From assembly GCA_937980645.1 (NCBI GenBank), contig CALJPQ010000006.1, positions 43,930 to 107,929 of the forward strand: a stretch of DNA of 64,000 nucleotides, given 5' to 3'. Of this stretch, positions 27,004 through 36,986 are shown in pieces. The notes under the pieces were generated by a model. It did not search any database. It was not told where the DNA came from and saw only the letters and a list, made by a program, of their open reading frames with translations. The position numbers were made by a program, and so were the translations under genes. Position 1 is the first letter of the stretch; each line of letters opens with the position of its first letter. This DNA is from an uncultured Saprospiraceae bacterium (lineage in GTDB: Bacteria > Bacteroidota > Bacteroidia > Chitinophagales > Saprospiraceae).

Positions 27004-28278
27004 ATGAGCAAGCAAATACTCTGGCTTCTGTTAGTAGCAGGCTGCTGGTCGGCATGTGCCTCCTGGCAATGGTCAGCGCACCGCCGCGACCCATTAGGTA
27101 CCATTTTAGAGGCTTTACAAAAAGACTCGCTGGCGGGTAATGTGCTCCGCCACCCGCAGACGTATCGGGTACAGATCCTGTATACCCAGATTGACCGCCA
27201 GGCCGACGGAACACCGCTCTTCCGAACCTTTGAGCACAACGTGGACAGCACGCGCTACTTCTATCCAGCCAGCATGGTCAAAATGCCGCTGGCCCTGCTG
27301 GCCTTAGAAAAAATTCATCGCCTTCGCCAGAACGGCTACCCTGAGCTGCACCGCGATACACCTTATCGAATAGACTCTCTGCGCCCCTTCCAACAGCGAT
27401 ATGCCGCTGACACTACGGCACCCGGTAACCTGCCCAGCATTGCTCACGACGTGCGGCAGGTGTTCATGGTCAGCGATAATCCGGCCTACAACCGCCTTTT
27501 TGAGTTCCTGGGCATAGACTACATCAATCAGACGTTAGGCGACAAAGGCTATACGCGCACCGGCATCGTACATCGCTTCTATGCTCCACAGCGAGACCAG
27601 CGATTTGCCAGCCCTATCGAATTCTACAACCCAGCCGACGGACGTAGCGTCTATCGCGAGGCGGAAAAAGTCGGCCACCAAACCTGGAAAAACCCACAGC
27701 ATTCCACCGCCTTGGGTAGGGGCTGGATCAATGCCGCTGGGGAGTTGGTCCAAAAACCTTTTGACATGCAGACTAAAAATTGGTTTGCGCTCACAGACAT
27801 GGAAAAGATGCTGCGTGCCATCATCTTTCCTGAATACACCCCCGAGCAAAACCGCTTCCACCTGAGCCAGGACGACTATCGCTTCCTGTGGCGCTACATG
27901 GGCCTGTTTCCCCGTGAGTGCGACTGGCCACGCTACGACTCCACCCATTACCCTGACCACTATGTCAAGTACTTTCTCTTTCCACCTGACCGCCGAACAC
28001 ATGATGGCTCTCTGCGTGTTTTTAACAAAGTTGGTCAGGCTTACGGCACTATGACCGACGTAGCTTACATCATAGATGTTGAGCACGGCATCGAATTCTT
28101 TCTGGCTGCCACCCTTTTATGCAACTCCGATGAGATCTTCAACGACGACCGCTATGACTACGACAGCGTAGGACGCCCTTTTTTGGCCGCTCTATGCCGA
28201 GCGGTTTATGATTACGAGCGTCGCCGGCCGCGGAAGTATCGGCCCGATCTGCGTCCTTTCGAGGCAGTGCTGCGATAG
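27004..28278 (+). CDS. Class A beta-lactamase-like serine hydrolase, lipoprotein
   Basis: This 424-residue protein starts at ATG 27004 with a short signal and a possible lipobox (LLLVAGCWSAC). The penicillin-recognising fold motifs are present: SxxK in FYPASMVKMPLALLALEKI, SxN in MVSDNPAYNRLFEFLG and a KxG-like KVGQAYGTM. The family includes beta-lactamases and D,D-peptidase-related enzymes. The insertions between motifs are long for a beta-lactamase, so a peptidoglycan-related or unknown hydrolase role is more likely than antibiotic resistance (inference). Confidence 0.78.
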   Translation: MSKQILWLLLVAGCWSACASWQWSAHRRDPLGTILEALQKDSLAGNVLRHPQTYRVQILYTQIDRQADGTPLFRTFEHNVDSTRYFYPASMVKMPLALLALEKIHRLRQNGYPELHRDTPYRIDSLRPFQQRYAADTTAPGNLPSIAHDVRQVFMVSDNPAYNRLFEFLGIDYINQTLGDKGYTRTGIVHRFYAPQRDQRFASPIEFYNPADGRSVYREAEKVGHQTWKNPQHSTALGRGWINAAGELVQKPFDMQTKNWFALTDMEKMLRAIIFPEYTPEQNRFHLSQDDYRFLWRYMGLFPRECDWPRYDSTHYPDHYVKYFLFPPDRRTHDGSLRVFNKVGQAYGTMTDVAYIIDVEHGIEFFLAATLLCNSDEIFNDDRYDYDSVGRPFLAALCRAVYDYERRRPRKYRPDLRPFEAVLR

Positions 28279-28366
28279 GGGCGGTGTTAATCTAGGGGGC
28301 TTTTTATAGCCTTCAAGGATGCCTTTGCAGCCCTGCGGAAGCAAAGCCCAGAGGCGCTTTCGAAAG

Positions 28367-29521
28367 CTATCGCTCCCATCGGCTTGGGGGAAAGAGTACG
28401 CGCATGGCCAGCACGGCAAAGTAGAAGGCAAAGCGTGCCTGGAGGCGCGTCCAGAAGTTGGCGAGTTCGGGCAGTCGCTCACGAGTGATTTCCAGGCAAT
28501 GCTGCTCAAATAGCGCTTCGATGTAGTCGCAGAGGGTGCGCGCAAAGGTGGGGTCAGCCACATCCACGTTCATTTCTAAGCTGCGGAAGCGGCTCAGGGG
28601 ATTGAGGTTGAAGGAGCCTACGGAGGCCCACATGCCATCTACTAAGATGGCCTTGCCGTGCATGACCGATTGTTGCCAGAGGAAGACGCGTACGCCTTTC
28701 TGGATGAGATGATAGGCCACGTAGCGCTCGGCCCATTTCATGGGGGGCACATCAGAAGGCCCCGTCAGTAGCAGGCGCACTTCTACGCCGCGTTGCACGG
28801 CGCGCTCCAGCCGTCGTTGCACCAACAAGCCGGGCAGAAAGTAGCTGGCTACGAGGGTCAGGGAGCGCTCAGCGCCGCGCATGGCTTGCAAATAGCTGTT
28901 GAACACTTCGGTTTTGCGTCGTAGCCAGTCGTTGAGGCGGAAGCGGACGAGCCCTTGGCACGGCGGCGGTGGGAGCCATTCGGCTTTTTTGCCCCGGCGG
29001 GGCCAGCGTCTTTTCCAATAATGGTGCTCGTAGATGTCGGTGCACAGGTCGTGCAGGTACTGACAGACTTCGCCCTCGATGTACACGGCGAAGTCGAGCC
29101 AGGCCGGTTCTTCGGGTGTGCCGCGGTACTTATCGGCGATGTTAATGCCGCCAATAAGCGCCCGGCGGGCATCGGCCACCACCACCTTTTGGTGCAGCGT
29201 GCGCCCGCCCTGCCAGCGCCACACCGATATGATGTGGCGGAAAAAGCGAAAATGCACGCCGCCCTCTTTCAGGCGCTGAACAAAGGCGCCGGGCAATGCC
29301 GCCGAACCAAAGCCATCGGCAATGACCCACACCTGAACACCGCGCCGCACAGCTTCCAGTAGCGCTTCCGCTACCTCTTGCCCCGTGCGGTCGTCGGCGA
29401 AGATGTACGTCTGGATGTGGAGGCTGCGCTGCGCGCCGGCTATGAGCTCCAGTAGGCGTGTGAAGTAGTCTTCACCGCTGTGAACCAGTTCAACCCGGTC
29501 TGCTTTGACGTATTCTTTCAT
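28367..29521 (-). CDS. Phospholipase D-type cardiolipin synthase-like enzyme
   Basis: This 384-residue protein has two HKD motifs: TLHQKVVVADARRALIGGIN (about 118-137) and VMHGKAILVDGMWASVGSFN (about 293-312), each followed by the GG/GS turn of the PLDc family. IQTYIFADDRTGQEVAEALL is the typical N-terminal strand-helix of cardiolipin synthases. It lacks the two N-terminal membrane spans of ClsA, so it resembles ClsB-type enzymes, and could use phosphatidylglycerol or another phospholipid. The gene begins 33 bases after the arsM stop on the same strand and may be co-transcribed with it. Confidence 0.85.
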   Translation of the reverse strand: MKEYVKADRVELVHSGEDYFTRLLELIAGAQRSLHIQTYIFADDRTGQEVAEALLEAVRRGVQVWVIADGFGSAALPGAFVQRLKEGGVHFRFFRHIISVWRWQGGRTLHQKVVVADARRALIGGINIADKYRGTPEEPAWLDFAVYIEGEVCQYLHDLCTDIYEHHYWKRRWPRRGKKAEWLPPPPCQGLVRFRLNDWLRRKTEVFNSYLQAMRGAERSLTLVASYFLPGLLVQRRLERAVQRGVEVRLLLTGPSDVPPMKWAERYVAYHLIQKGVRVFLWQQSVMHGKAILVDGMWASVGSFNLNPLSRFRSLEMNVDVADPTFARTLCDYIEALFEQHCLEITRERLPELANFWTRLQARFAFYFAVLAMRVLFPPSRWER

Positions 29522-29554
29522 CAGTGGATGCTGCGGCGGGCATGGGCAGCCTTC

Positions 29555-30460
29555 TTAGCAACACCCGGAGTTGGGCGAGCAGCACCCTGCTCCTTTTGTT
29601 AGATCGCGCAGGGCTACTTTGCGTTTGGCCGTCCGCTGTTCGCGGTACTCCGGGCTGCCGCCGGGCTTTTGGCCGTAAACGGTGATACTGAAAATGCCCA
29701 CAGGGTTTTGCCGGAAGGCTTCCAATTCCGCCGCCGAAAGGTATTCCATCAGGATGTTATCAGGTATCAGGATGGGCTTTTGTTTTTCTATGCTCACCTC
29801 TTCAAAGCCTGCTTGCTGGATGAGCGCTAAGTATTCGTCGCGTTGAATAGCGCCCGCCACGCAGCCGGCGTACATCTCTGCTGCCGCCTGCAGCTGCGGA
29901 TGGAGCGGCCCGGTCAGTACGACGTCGGAAATGCTGAAATGGCCGCCTGGGCGCAGCACGCGCAGGATTTCAGCAAATGCTCTGGCTTTGTCGGGTACCA
30001 GATTGAGCACGCAGTTGCTGATCACCACGTCCACAGAGTTGTCCGATACCGGCAGGTCTTCGATGTCGCCCTCGCGGAACTCCACGTTGTTGTAGCCCAG
30101 CCTTTCGGCGTTTTCGCGTGCTTTGCGGATCATGGCCGGTGTGAAGTCCACGCCGATGACTTTGCCCGTTTCGCCCGTTTCGGCGCGGGCTACGAAGGCA
30201 TCGTTGCCGGCGCCCGAACCCAAATCGAGTACGACATCGCCCGGCTGTATGCGCGCGTACTCGGTGGGCAGCCCGCAGCCTAAGCCCAAATCTGCGTCCG
30301 GCTCATAGCCCTCCAGCCCGGCGTAAGACTCCGACATGATGGTGTAGGTGCCCGGTGTGCCCACACCGCAACACGAGGCGGCATTGGCCGCGCGATCCTG
30401 CCCGGCTATCTGGGCGTACTTCGCCCGAACGATGTCTTTGATTTCCTTTTCGGTGTACAT
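29555..30460 (-). CDS. arsM: Arsenite S-adenosylmethionine methyltransferase
   Basis: ArsM transfers methyl groups from SAM to As(III), giving methylated or volatile arsenicals. The 301 residues contain the SAM site LDLGSGAGNDAFVAR (79-93), the acidic GDIEDLPVSDNSVDVVISNC (131-150) and PGGHFSISDVVL. Cysteines able to bind arsenic are C30/C31 (AASCCGVG), C62 (GLGCGLP), C150 (ISNC) and C200 (YAGCVAGA), plus a C-terminal CC...GCC tail. C62, C150 and C200 correspond to the three catalytic cysteines of known ArsM. It lies 96 bases downstream of arsR with its own operator between them. Confidence 0.93.
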   Translation of the reverse strand: MYTEKEIKDIVRAKYAQIAGQDRAANAASCCGVGTPGTYTIMSESYAGLEGYEPDADLGLGCGLPTEYARIQPGDVVLDLGSGAGNDAFVARAETGETGKVIGVDFTPAMIRKARENAERLGYNNVEFREGDIEDLPVSDNSVDVVISNCVLNLVPDKARAFAEILRVLRPGGHFSISDVVLTGPLHPQLQAAAEMYAGCVAGAIQRDEYLALIQQAGFEEVSIEKQKPILIPDNILMEYLSAAELEAFRQNPVGIFSITVYGQKPGGSPEYREQRTAKRKVALRDLTKGAGCCSPNSGCC

Positions 30461-30519
30461 GAAAAAAGTTGTTTGTAGTGATGAAAGAGAATTGTAGAGG
30501 TCCGTGCTTTTGTCTCATT

Positions 30520-30539
30520 TTATCGTAAAAATACGATAA
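30520..30539 (-). promoter_or_regulatory. Predicted ArsR operator upstream of arsM
   Basis: TTATCG-N8-CGATAA inverted repeat (core ATCG TAAAAATA CGAT). Read on the minus strand the centre is TATTTTTA, close to a -7 box, so a bound repressor would cover the promoter. It lies 60 bases upstream of the arsM ATG and matches the site upstream of arsR. Confidence 0.7.
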
Positions 30540-30556
30540 TAAAAGGCAAAAAAATT

Positions 30557-30883
30557 TTAGCAGCATTGCTGGTTGCCCAGCGTTTGGAAAAAGTCGCCAA
30601 GGGCGCTTCCGAAGGCATTAATGGCACTGGTATTGAGACAGTAGCATGAGCGAGGCCCGTCCACCGTTCCCTGAATGAGGCCCGCCTCGAGCAGGACGTG
30701 CAGGTGCTGCGATACGGTGCTTTGCGACAAAGGCAGGGCGCTGACGATTTCGCCACAGATGCAGGTGTTGTGCTGGGCCAACTCGCGCAGGATGGCAATG
30801 CGCGCCGGGTGCGACAGCGCCCGCGCAAGGGCAGCCAATTGCTGCTCCTCGGGGCTAAAGGCGTCTTTACGGGCGGCGGGCAT
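30557..30883 (-). CDS. arsR: ArsR/SmtB-family metalloregulator
   Basis: This 108-residue winged-helix repressor has [19 protein letters not shown] (dimerisation helix and first DNA-binding part), [21 protein letters not shown] (recognition helix) and a wing with GPRSCYCLN. Candidate As(III)-binding cysteines are C41 and C43 (NTCICGE), C80 and C82, and the terminal C107-C108. Members of the family dissociate from DNA when As(III) binds. It heads the arsR-arsM unit; two matching operators lie upstream of each gene, implying autoregulation. Confidence 0.93.
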   Translation of the reverse strand: MPAARKDAFSPEEQQLAALARALSHPARIAILRELAQHNTCICGEIVSALPLSQSTVSQHLHVLLEAGLIQGTVDGPRSCYCLNTSAINAFGSALGDFFQTLGNQQCC

Positions 30884-30925
30884 GGTGCTATTTTTTGAAA
30901 AAGGAATTGAGCGACCTGAATTTTT

Positions 30926-30945
30926 TCATCGCAAAAGTACGATGA
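30926..30945 (-). promoter_or_regulatory. Predicted ArsR operator overlapping the arsR promoter
   Basis: TCATCG-N8-CGATGA inverted repeat (core ATCG CAAAAGTA CGAT). On the minus strand 30932-30939 reads TACTTTTG, an exact TAnnTTTG -7 box sitting in the centre of the operator, 44-50 bases upstream of the arsR ATG. Confidence 0.75.
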
Positions 30946-30990
30946 AGGACGAAAGCGCAAGCGTCCGGGTTCCATTTTTCTAAAAAAAAA

Positions 30991-31029
30991 CGGCTCCCGC
31001 TGCGGGCAAATGGACTGCAGCGGGAGCCG
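30991..31029 (-). terminator. Terminator after recQ
   Basis: CGGCTCCCGCTGC pairs perfectly with GCAGCGGGAGCCG (13 bp). On the minus strand it is followed by a run of nine T (TAAAAAAAAA on the plus strand). Confidence 0.9.
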
Positions 31030-31060
31030 AGGTGAGGAGGCGCTGAGAGCGTCGTGTGCG

Positions 31061-33274
31061 TTAGTTGGCGTTGTCGCTCAGGAACTTGAGGCGCATGAGT
31101 TCGACTTCTTCCCAGGTAACTTCGTCTTCTTTGAGCGCTTTGACGGCGGCTTCGATGCTATCGCTTTCGGCGGTGGCAAAGTATTCGAGGATGATTTCGC
31201 GTACGTACTCGTCCACGTTTTTGTTGATGTAGTAGTCGAGGTTGATTTTGGTGCCGGCCTGCACGATGCTGTACAGTTCGTCCATGAGTTCCTGCCACGA
31301 CAGGTCGTTGGCGCTGGCGATGTCTTCGAGCGGGATTTTGCGGTCAATGGCCTGGATGATGCTGATTTTCGTTTTGGACTTGTTGGCGACAGACTTGATG
31401 GTGATGTCGGAGGGCCGTTCTATCTCGTTTTCCTCGACATATTTTTTGATCATTTCGATGAACGGCTGGCCGTAGCGCTGCGCCTTGCCCAACGACACTC
31501 CCTGGATTTTGGCTAAGTCTTCCATGGTGGTGGGGTACTGGGTGGCCATTTCCTCTAAGGAGGGGTCCTGGAAGATGACGTACGGGGGTAGGTTGTGTTT
31601 TTTGGCGACACTCTTGCGCAGGTCTTTGAGCATGTTCATGAGCGTCTCGTCGAGCACGGCGGTGCCGCCTTTTTCGTCGTCGAAGTCATAAGCGCCACCA
31701 TCGTCGTAGTTGTGGTTGATGGTGATCTGGATGGGGTAGGGCGCCTGGAGGTATTTTCGGCCCTCTTCGGTTACTTTGAGGATACCGAATTCTTCGACTT
31801 CTTTGTAAACCAGGTTATTGATGATGGCATGTCGGATGACGGAGGTCCAGAAGTTTTCGTCGCGTTCTTCACCGATACCGAAGTTGTCGGACTGGTTAAA
31901 GCGGAAGTCGCGCATTTCTTTGGTTTCGTTGCCGCGCAGGAAGTCCACGATGGTTTTCATCAGGTAGTTTTCCTTGAGCTCGAGGATGGCTGAGATGACG
32001 TGTACCATTTCCTCCTGAACGTTGATGCGCTCTTTGGGGGTTTTGCAGTTGTCGCACATTTTGCCGCATTTGTCCTCGTGGAATTCTTCACCGAAGTAAT
32101 GCAGCAGAAAGCGGCGTCGGCAGGAGGCAGTTTCGGCATAGGCGACGACTTCCTGCATGAGTTGTGCGCTCATTTCGCGCTCGGCAAGTGGTTTGTCGCG
32201 CAGGAATTTTTCTAAGCGCAGGATGTCGTTGTAGTTATAGAAGGCGATGCACTTGCCTACAAGGCCGTCGCGGCCAGCGCGGCCGGTTTCCTGGTAATAG
32301 TTTTCGATGCTTTTGGGCATGTCGTAGTGGATGACGAAGCGCACATCGGGCTTGTCAATGCCCATACCGAAGGCGATGGTGGCGCAGATGACGTCAATTT
32401 CTTCCATGAGGAAGTCGTCCTGCGTCTTAGAGCGCGTTTTGGGGTCGAGGCCGGCGTGGTAAGGGGCGGCCTTGATGTCGTTGACGACGAGCACTTCGGC
32501 CAGGTCTTCGGCAGTTTTGCGGTTTTGCACGTAGATGATGCCTGACTCGCCGCGGAATTCCTCCTTGATGATCTGGATGATCTGGCGGATGGTTTGCTCT
32601 TTTTTGATTTTGGGGCGCACCTCGTAGAAGAGGTTTTCGCGGTTGAACGAGGCGACAAACAGGTTGTAGTCCTGCATGTCTAAGTTCTTAATGATGTCCT
32701 GCTGGACTTTGGGCGTGGCGGTAGCCGTCAGGGCAATGACGGGTACATCGCCGGCAATGGCGTCGAGCATGACGCGGATGCGGCGGTATTCGGGCCGGAA
32801 GTCGTGCCCCCATTCGGAGATGCAGTGGGCTTCATCCACGGCCACGAAGGAGATGTTGTTATTGCGGAAGAACTCGATGTTTTCCTCTTTAGTCAGTGTC
32901 TCAGGGGCAACGTAGAGCAATTTGGTTTTTCCTTCCACGATGTCTTGCTTGACTTTGCGCATTTGCGCGCGTGTGAGGGAGGAGTTGAGGAAGTGGGCCA
33001 CTTCGTCGGTGTCGGAATAGCCGCGGATGTTGTCCACCTGATTTTTCATCAGGGCGATGAGCGGGCTAATGACGATGGCAGTGCCGGGCAGCATCAGCGC
33101 AGGCAGCTGATAGCACAGGCTTTTGCCGCCCCCTGTGGGCATGATGGCGAAGGTGTCATGCCCGTCGAGTAGGCTTTGAATGATCGCGCGCTGTTGACCT
33201 TTGAAAGCCTCGAAGCCAAAGTGCTTAAGCAGATTCTCCTGAAGGATGTCGGGTGTGCCAACTATGGATGACAT
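31061..33274 (-). CDS. recQ: ATP-dependent DNA helicase RecQ
   Basis: RecQ is a 3'-5' helicase of recombination and replication-fork repair. The 737 residues carry GFEAFKGQQRAIIQSLL (motif 0), IMPTGGGKSLCYQLP (motif I), VDEAHCISEWGHDFRPEY (motif II plus the aromatic-rich loop), TATATP (III), IYVQNRKTAEDLA (IV) and HYDMPKSIENYYQETGRAGRDG (V-VI). The RQC zinc domain has SCRRRFLLHYFGE and KCGKMCDNC. An HRDC domain is visible near 570-640 (MATQYPTTMEDLAKIQGVS), followed by a C-terminal extension of about 100 residues. ATG 33274 is the start; a promoter box lies 81 bases upstream. Confidence 0.97.
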   Translation of the reverse strand: MSSIVGTPDILQENLLKHFGFEAFKGQQRAIIQSLLDGHDTFAIMPTGGGKSLCYQLPALMLPGTAIVISPLIALMKNQVDNIRGYSDTDEVAHFLNSSLTRAQMRKVKQDIVEGKTKLLYVAPETLTKEENIEFFRNNNISFVAVDEAHCISEWGHDFRPEYRRIRVMLDAIAGDVPVIALTATATPKVQQDIIKNLDMQDYNLFVASFNRENLFYEVRPKIKKEQTIRQIIQIIKEEFRGESGIIYVQNRKTAEDLAEVLVVNDIKAAPYHAGLDPKTRSKTQDDFLMEEIDVICATIAFGMGIDKPDVRFVIHYDMPKSIENYYQETGRAGRDGLVGKCIAFYNYNDILRLEKFLRDKPLAEREMSAQLMQEVVAYAETASCRRRFLLHYFGEEFHEDKCGKMCDNCKTPKERINVQEEMVHVISAILELKENYLMKTIVDFLRGNETKEMRDFRFNQSDNFGIGEERDENFWTSVIRHAIINNLVYKEVEEFGILKVTEEGRKYLQAPYPIQITINHNYDDGGAYDFDDEKGGTAVLDETLMNMLKDLRKSVAKKHNLPPYVIFQDPSLEEMATQYPTTMEDLAKIQGVSLGKAQRYGQPFIEMIKKYVEENEIERPSDITIKSVANKSKTKISIIQAIDRKIPLEDIASANDLSWQELMDELYSIVQAGTKINLDYYINKNVDEYVREIILEYFATAESDSIEAAVKALKEDEVTWEEVELMRLKFLSDNAN

Positions 33275-33354
33275 TTCTCAAAAACAGGTTTAAAAATCAA
33301 ATCACTCTTACCGGTATAGCATTCACAACGTGGAGGATGCCTCGAAAAAGCCGC

Positions 33355-33362
33355 CAAAGATA
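33355..33362 (-). promoter_or_regulatory. Putative -7 promoter element of recQ
   Basis: The minus strand reads TATCTTTG (TAnnTTTG), 80 bases upstream of the recQ ATG. It lies in the 489-base stretch 33275-33763, in which I recognise no gene; short open frames there lack protein-like composition. Confidence 0.5.
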
Positions 33363-33733
33363 GAAAAACACCGCCGATATTCCCTGCAAATTTTTTGCGG
33401 AAAAAGTGGTGCTTTTTCATGTCTTTCCGGCAATTGTTTGGAAATGCTTATTTTAGACATCGTTAAACAGAATAAAAGTTGGGCAAAAAAGCACGCCCGG
33501 GTGGGCAACGCCTCCGCCGGCTCAGGGTTTTGGGGTTCTTCAGGTTGCAGCGCCTGTGCAGGGCAAATCTACTGTTTTCGTGCGGTGTTAGGAGCATTTT
33601 ATCGCTGAAAGAAATTTCCGACTGCCGAATGCGACTGAGTTTCGGAGGCGATTTTGTTTTATAGGTGGCCGGGCGGCTTCTGGAAGGTCTGCATGACCAA
33701 CGGGGTCGGTGGTTTTGGGTTGGGCAAAGGCGC

Positions 33734-33741
33734 TATGTTTG
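33734..33741 (+). promoter_or_regulatory. Putative -7 promoter element of the SpoU methyltransferase gene
   Basis: TATGTTTG matches TAnnTTTG and lies 22 bases before the TTG start at 33764. Confidence 0.45.
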
Positions 33742-33763
33742 CCCGCGGAAAAAAGAACGGATA

Positions 33764-34303
33764 TTGGAAAAGCGACTTCCGGCAGATTTGGGGCGCCCGT
33801 CGGCAGAGGCGGTCAAGGCTAGCGAGAAGTTACCGCTGGTATTGGTGCTCGACAGTATTCGCTCGGCGCTCAATGTGGGCTCGATCTTTCGCACGGCGGA
33901 TGCGTTCGCGGTGGAGCGTTTGGTGTTGTGTGGCATCACGGCTTGCCCGCCGCATCGGGAAATCCATAAGACTGCTTTGGGAAGCGTCGAGACGGTGGCA
34001 TGGTCGTATTCGCCCGATGTGGTGCAGGCGCTGCAAGGTCTGCGGAGCGAAGGTTATCGGGTGCTGGCCGTGGAGCAGGTAACCACGAGTGTGGCACTGC
34101 ACGAATTTAGGCCGGAGGCGGGCGCTCGCTACGCCTTTATATTGGGTAATGAAGTCAGCGGGGTGTCGGAGGCTGCTCTGGCCCATTGCGATGGGGCGCT
34201 GGAGATCCCGCAATTTGGCGCCAAGCACTCGCTCAATGTCGCTGTGGCGGCAGGTATTGCCACATGGGAATTTGTGCGCAAGCACCGTCTGGCCGGTAAA
34301 TGA
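33764..34303 (+). CDS. SpoU/TrmH-family RNA 2'-O-methyltransferase
   Basis: This 179-residue SPOUT enzyme methylates ribose 2'-OH in tRNA or rRNA with SAM; the target base is not clear. Family motifs are LVLDSIRSALNVGSIFRTAD (motif 1, with Asn and Arg), AFILGNEVSGVSEAAL (motif 2) and EIPQFGAKHSLNVAVAAGIA (motif 3, trefoil knot). CGITACPPHREIHKTALG is typical of the Bacteroidota subgroup. The frame is open from a GTG at 33665, but homologous sequence begins with LEKRLPADLGRPSAE, so the TTG at 33764 is preferred; the promoter box at 33734 supports it. efp follows, with its own promoter. Confidence 0.85.
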   Translation: MEKRLPADLGRPSAEAVKASEKLPLVLVLDSIRSALNVGSIFRTADAFAVERLVLCGITACPPHREIHKTALGSVETVAWSYSPDVVQALQGLRSEGYRVLAVEQVTTSVALHEFRPEAGARYAFILGNEVSGVSEAALAHCDGALEIPQFGAKHSLNVAVAAGIATWEFVRKHRLAGK

Positions 34304-34370
34304 GCGCGAGCAGGCGCCCGATTTTTACGCATCGTATTCGCCGCCATGGATGCAAACAAGCGGCGCGGCG

Positions 34371-34378
34371 TACCTTTG
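34371..34378 (+). promoter_or_regulatory. Putative -7 promoter element of efp
   Basis: TACCTTTG, an exact TAnnTTTG match, 46 bases upstream of the efp ATG; the leader is A-rich just before the start (CAAAAAATG). Confidence 0.55.
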
Positions 34379-34424
34379 CGCGCCTTTTCACGAAAATTTT
34401 ATCCACTAAAAACAAACGCAAAAA

Positions 34425-34991
34425 ATGGCAACCACGGCAGACATCCGAAACGGCCTGTGCATTGAACTGAACAACGACATCATGAAAGTCATTGACTTTC
34501 AGCGCTTCCAGGTGGGTCGCGGCAGCGGTAAGGTCTGGACGAAGCTAAAGAGCACCACGACGGGTAAGATTATCGAGCACACCTTCCAGAGCGGCCACAA
34601 TATCACGGAAGTGCGCGTCGAACGCCGCAAGTTTCAATACCTCTACCCTGAAGGCGACTCCTTCGTACTCATGAATCAGGAAACCTACGACCAGATCACC
34701 GTACCGGCGGAAATGATCGAGAACGCCCGCTTCCTCAAAGAAGGCGACGTTGTGGACGTACTTTACCACGCTCAGAAAGAAATTCCGCTTTCGGTAGAAA
34801 TGCCTCAGACGGTGGTGCTGCAGATCACCTATACCGAGCCGGGCGTACGCGGCGATACGGCCACCAATACCCTGAAGCCCGCCACTGTAGAAACCGGTGC
34901 TGAAGTGCGCGTCCCGCTTTTCTGTGAGACCGGCGAATACATCAAAATTGATACAACGACGGGCGAGTACATCGAGCGCGTGAAAAAATAA
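34425..34991 (+). CDS. efp: Elongation factor P with arginine at the modification site
   Basis: EF-P (188 residues) enters the ribosomal E site and rescues stalling at polyproline. The sequence has the KOW-like N-terminal domain (DIRNGLCIELNNDIMKVIDFQRF), the central OB domains with VRVERRKFQYLYPEGDSFVLMNQETYDQ, and the C-terminal signature ITYTEPGVRGDTATNTLKPAT...TGEYIERV. The tip loop reads VGRGSGKVW, placing Arg32 where the usual KPGKG loop has the modified lysine; Arg32 is the position rhamnosylated by EarP in Pseudomonas-type EF-P (SGRNAAVV). Whether it is modified here is not visible in this window. Confidence 0.96.
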   Translation: MATTADIRNGLCIELNNDIMKVIDFQRFQVGRGSGKVWTKLKSTTTGKIIEHTFQSGHNITEVRVERRKFQYLYPEGDSFVLMNQETYDQITVPAEMIENARFLKEGDVVDVLYHAQKEIPLSVEMPQTVVLQITYTEPGVRGDTATNTLKPATVETGAEVRVPLFCETGEYIKIDTTTGEYIERVKK

Positions 34992-35025
34992 GAAACCGGA
35001 AGCATTTGGCTTTTCCGAAGCGCTC

Positions 35026-35033
35026 TATATTTG
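35026..35033 (+). promoter_or_regulatory. Putative promoter of accB
   Basis: TATATTTG matches TAnnTTTG, 24 bases before the accB ATG; a TTTG at 35005-35008 is a possible -33 element (17-base spacer). Confidence 0.5.
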
Positions 35034-35057
35034 GCGCTCGCCAAACTGTATTTGCTT

Positions 35058-35576
35058 ATGGACATCAATCAGATACAAGAACTTATTCGTCTGGTCAGCA
35101 AGAGCAAAATCGCTGAACTCATCCTGAAGGAGGGCGATTTTGAAATTGTCATCCGTAACCAGACGCAACCCGAGCCTAGCGCTGGCCCGGCGGTGGTGGC
35201 TTTCCCGCCGCCAATGGTGAACATGCCTGCGGCAGCGCCCGTGTTGCCGCCGCCGCCACCTGCCGCTGCTCCGGCACCTGCCACGCCTTCGCCAGCAGCG
35301 GAAACGTCTGCTGCTGAAGCGGCTCCGGCGGGTAATTTAGTGCCCATCAAATCACCTATGGTTGGCACCTTCTACCGCTCGCCTGGCCCCGACAAGCCGC
35401 CATTCGTCAAAGTTGGCGATATAGTAGATGCAGGAACCAAAGTGTGCATCATCGAGGCGATGAAGTTGTTCAACGAAATCGAGTCTGAAGTCAAGGGCAA
35501 AATCGTCAAAGTGCTCGTCGAAGACGCTTCGCCCGTGGAGTACGACCAGCCACTGTTCTTAGTGGAGCCGCTCTGA
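35058..35576 (+). CDS. accB: Acetyl-CoA carboxylase biotin carboxyl carrier protein
   Basis: AccB carries the biotin that shuttles carboxylate in acetyl-CoA carboxylase, the first committed step of fatty acid synthesis. The 172 residues start at ATG 35058 ([21 protein letters not shown]). An Ala/Pro-rich linker ([19 protein letters not shown] and beyond) leads to the biotinyl domain (about 95-172): [40 protein letters not shown] with the biotinylated lysine, then [20 protein letters not shown]. accC follows after 66 bases, as in most bacteria. Confidence 0.97.
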   Translation: MDINQIQELIRLVSKSKIAELILKEGDFEIVIRNQTQPEPSAGPAVVAFPPPMVNMPAAAPVLPPPPPAAAPAPATPSPAAETSAAEAAPAGNLVPIKSPMVGTFYRSPGPDKPPFVKVGDIVDAGTKVCIIEAMKLFNEIESEVKGKIVKVLVEDASPVEYDQPLFLVEPL

Positions 35577-35642
35577 CAGGCGCTCCTCCGCACCACCCTA
35601 ACCTTGCCCAAATGGGCGATTTGCCGTAAACCGACGTACGCC

Positions 35643-36986
<1,344 letters not shown>

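Noticed and set aside
27004..28278. Reading the class A beta-lactamase-like gene as an antibiotic resistance gene
   Set aside because: The motifs are diverged and spaced unlike clinical beta-lactamases, the protein is long, and no mobile element is nearby.
28367..30460. Idea that the phospholipase D-type gene is part of the arsenic resistance function
   Set aside because: It is only 33 bases downstream of arsM on the same strand, but no known arsenic role exists for this family; proximity alone is not evidence.
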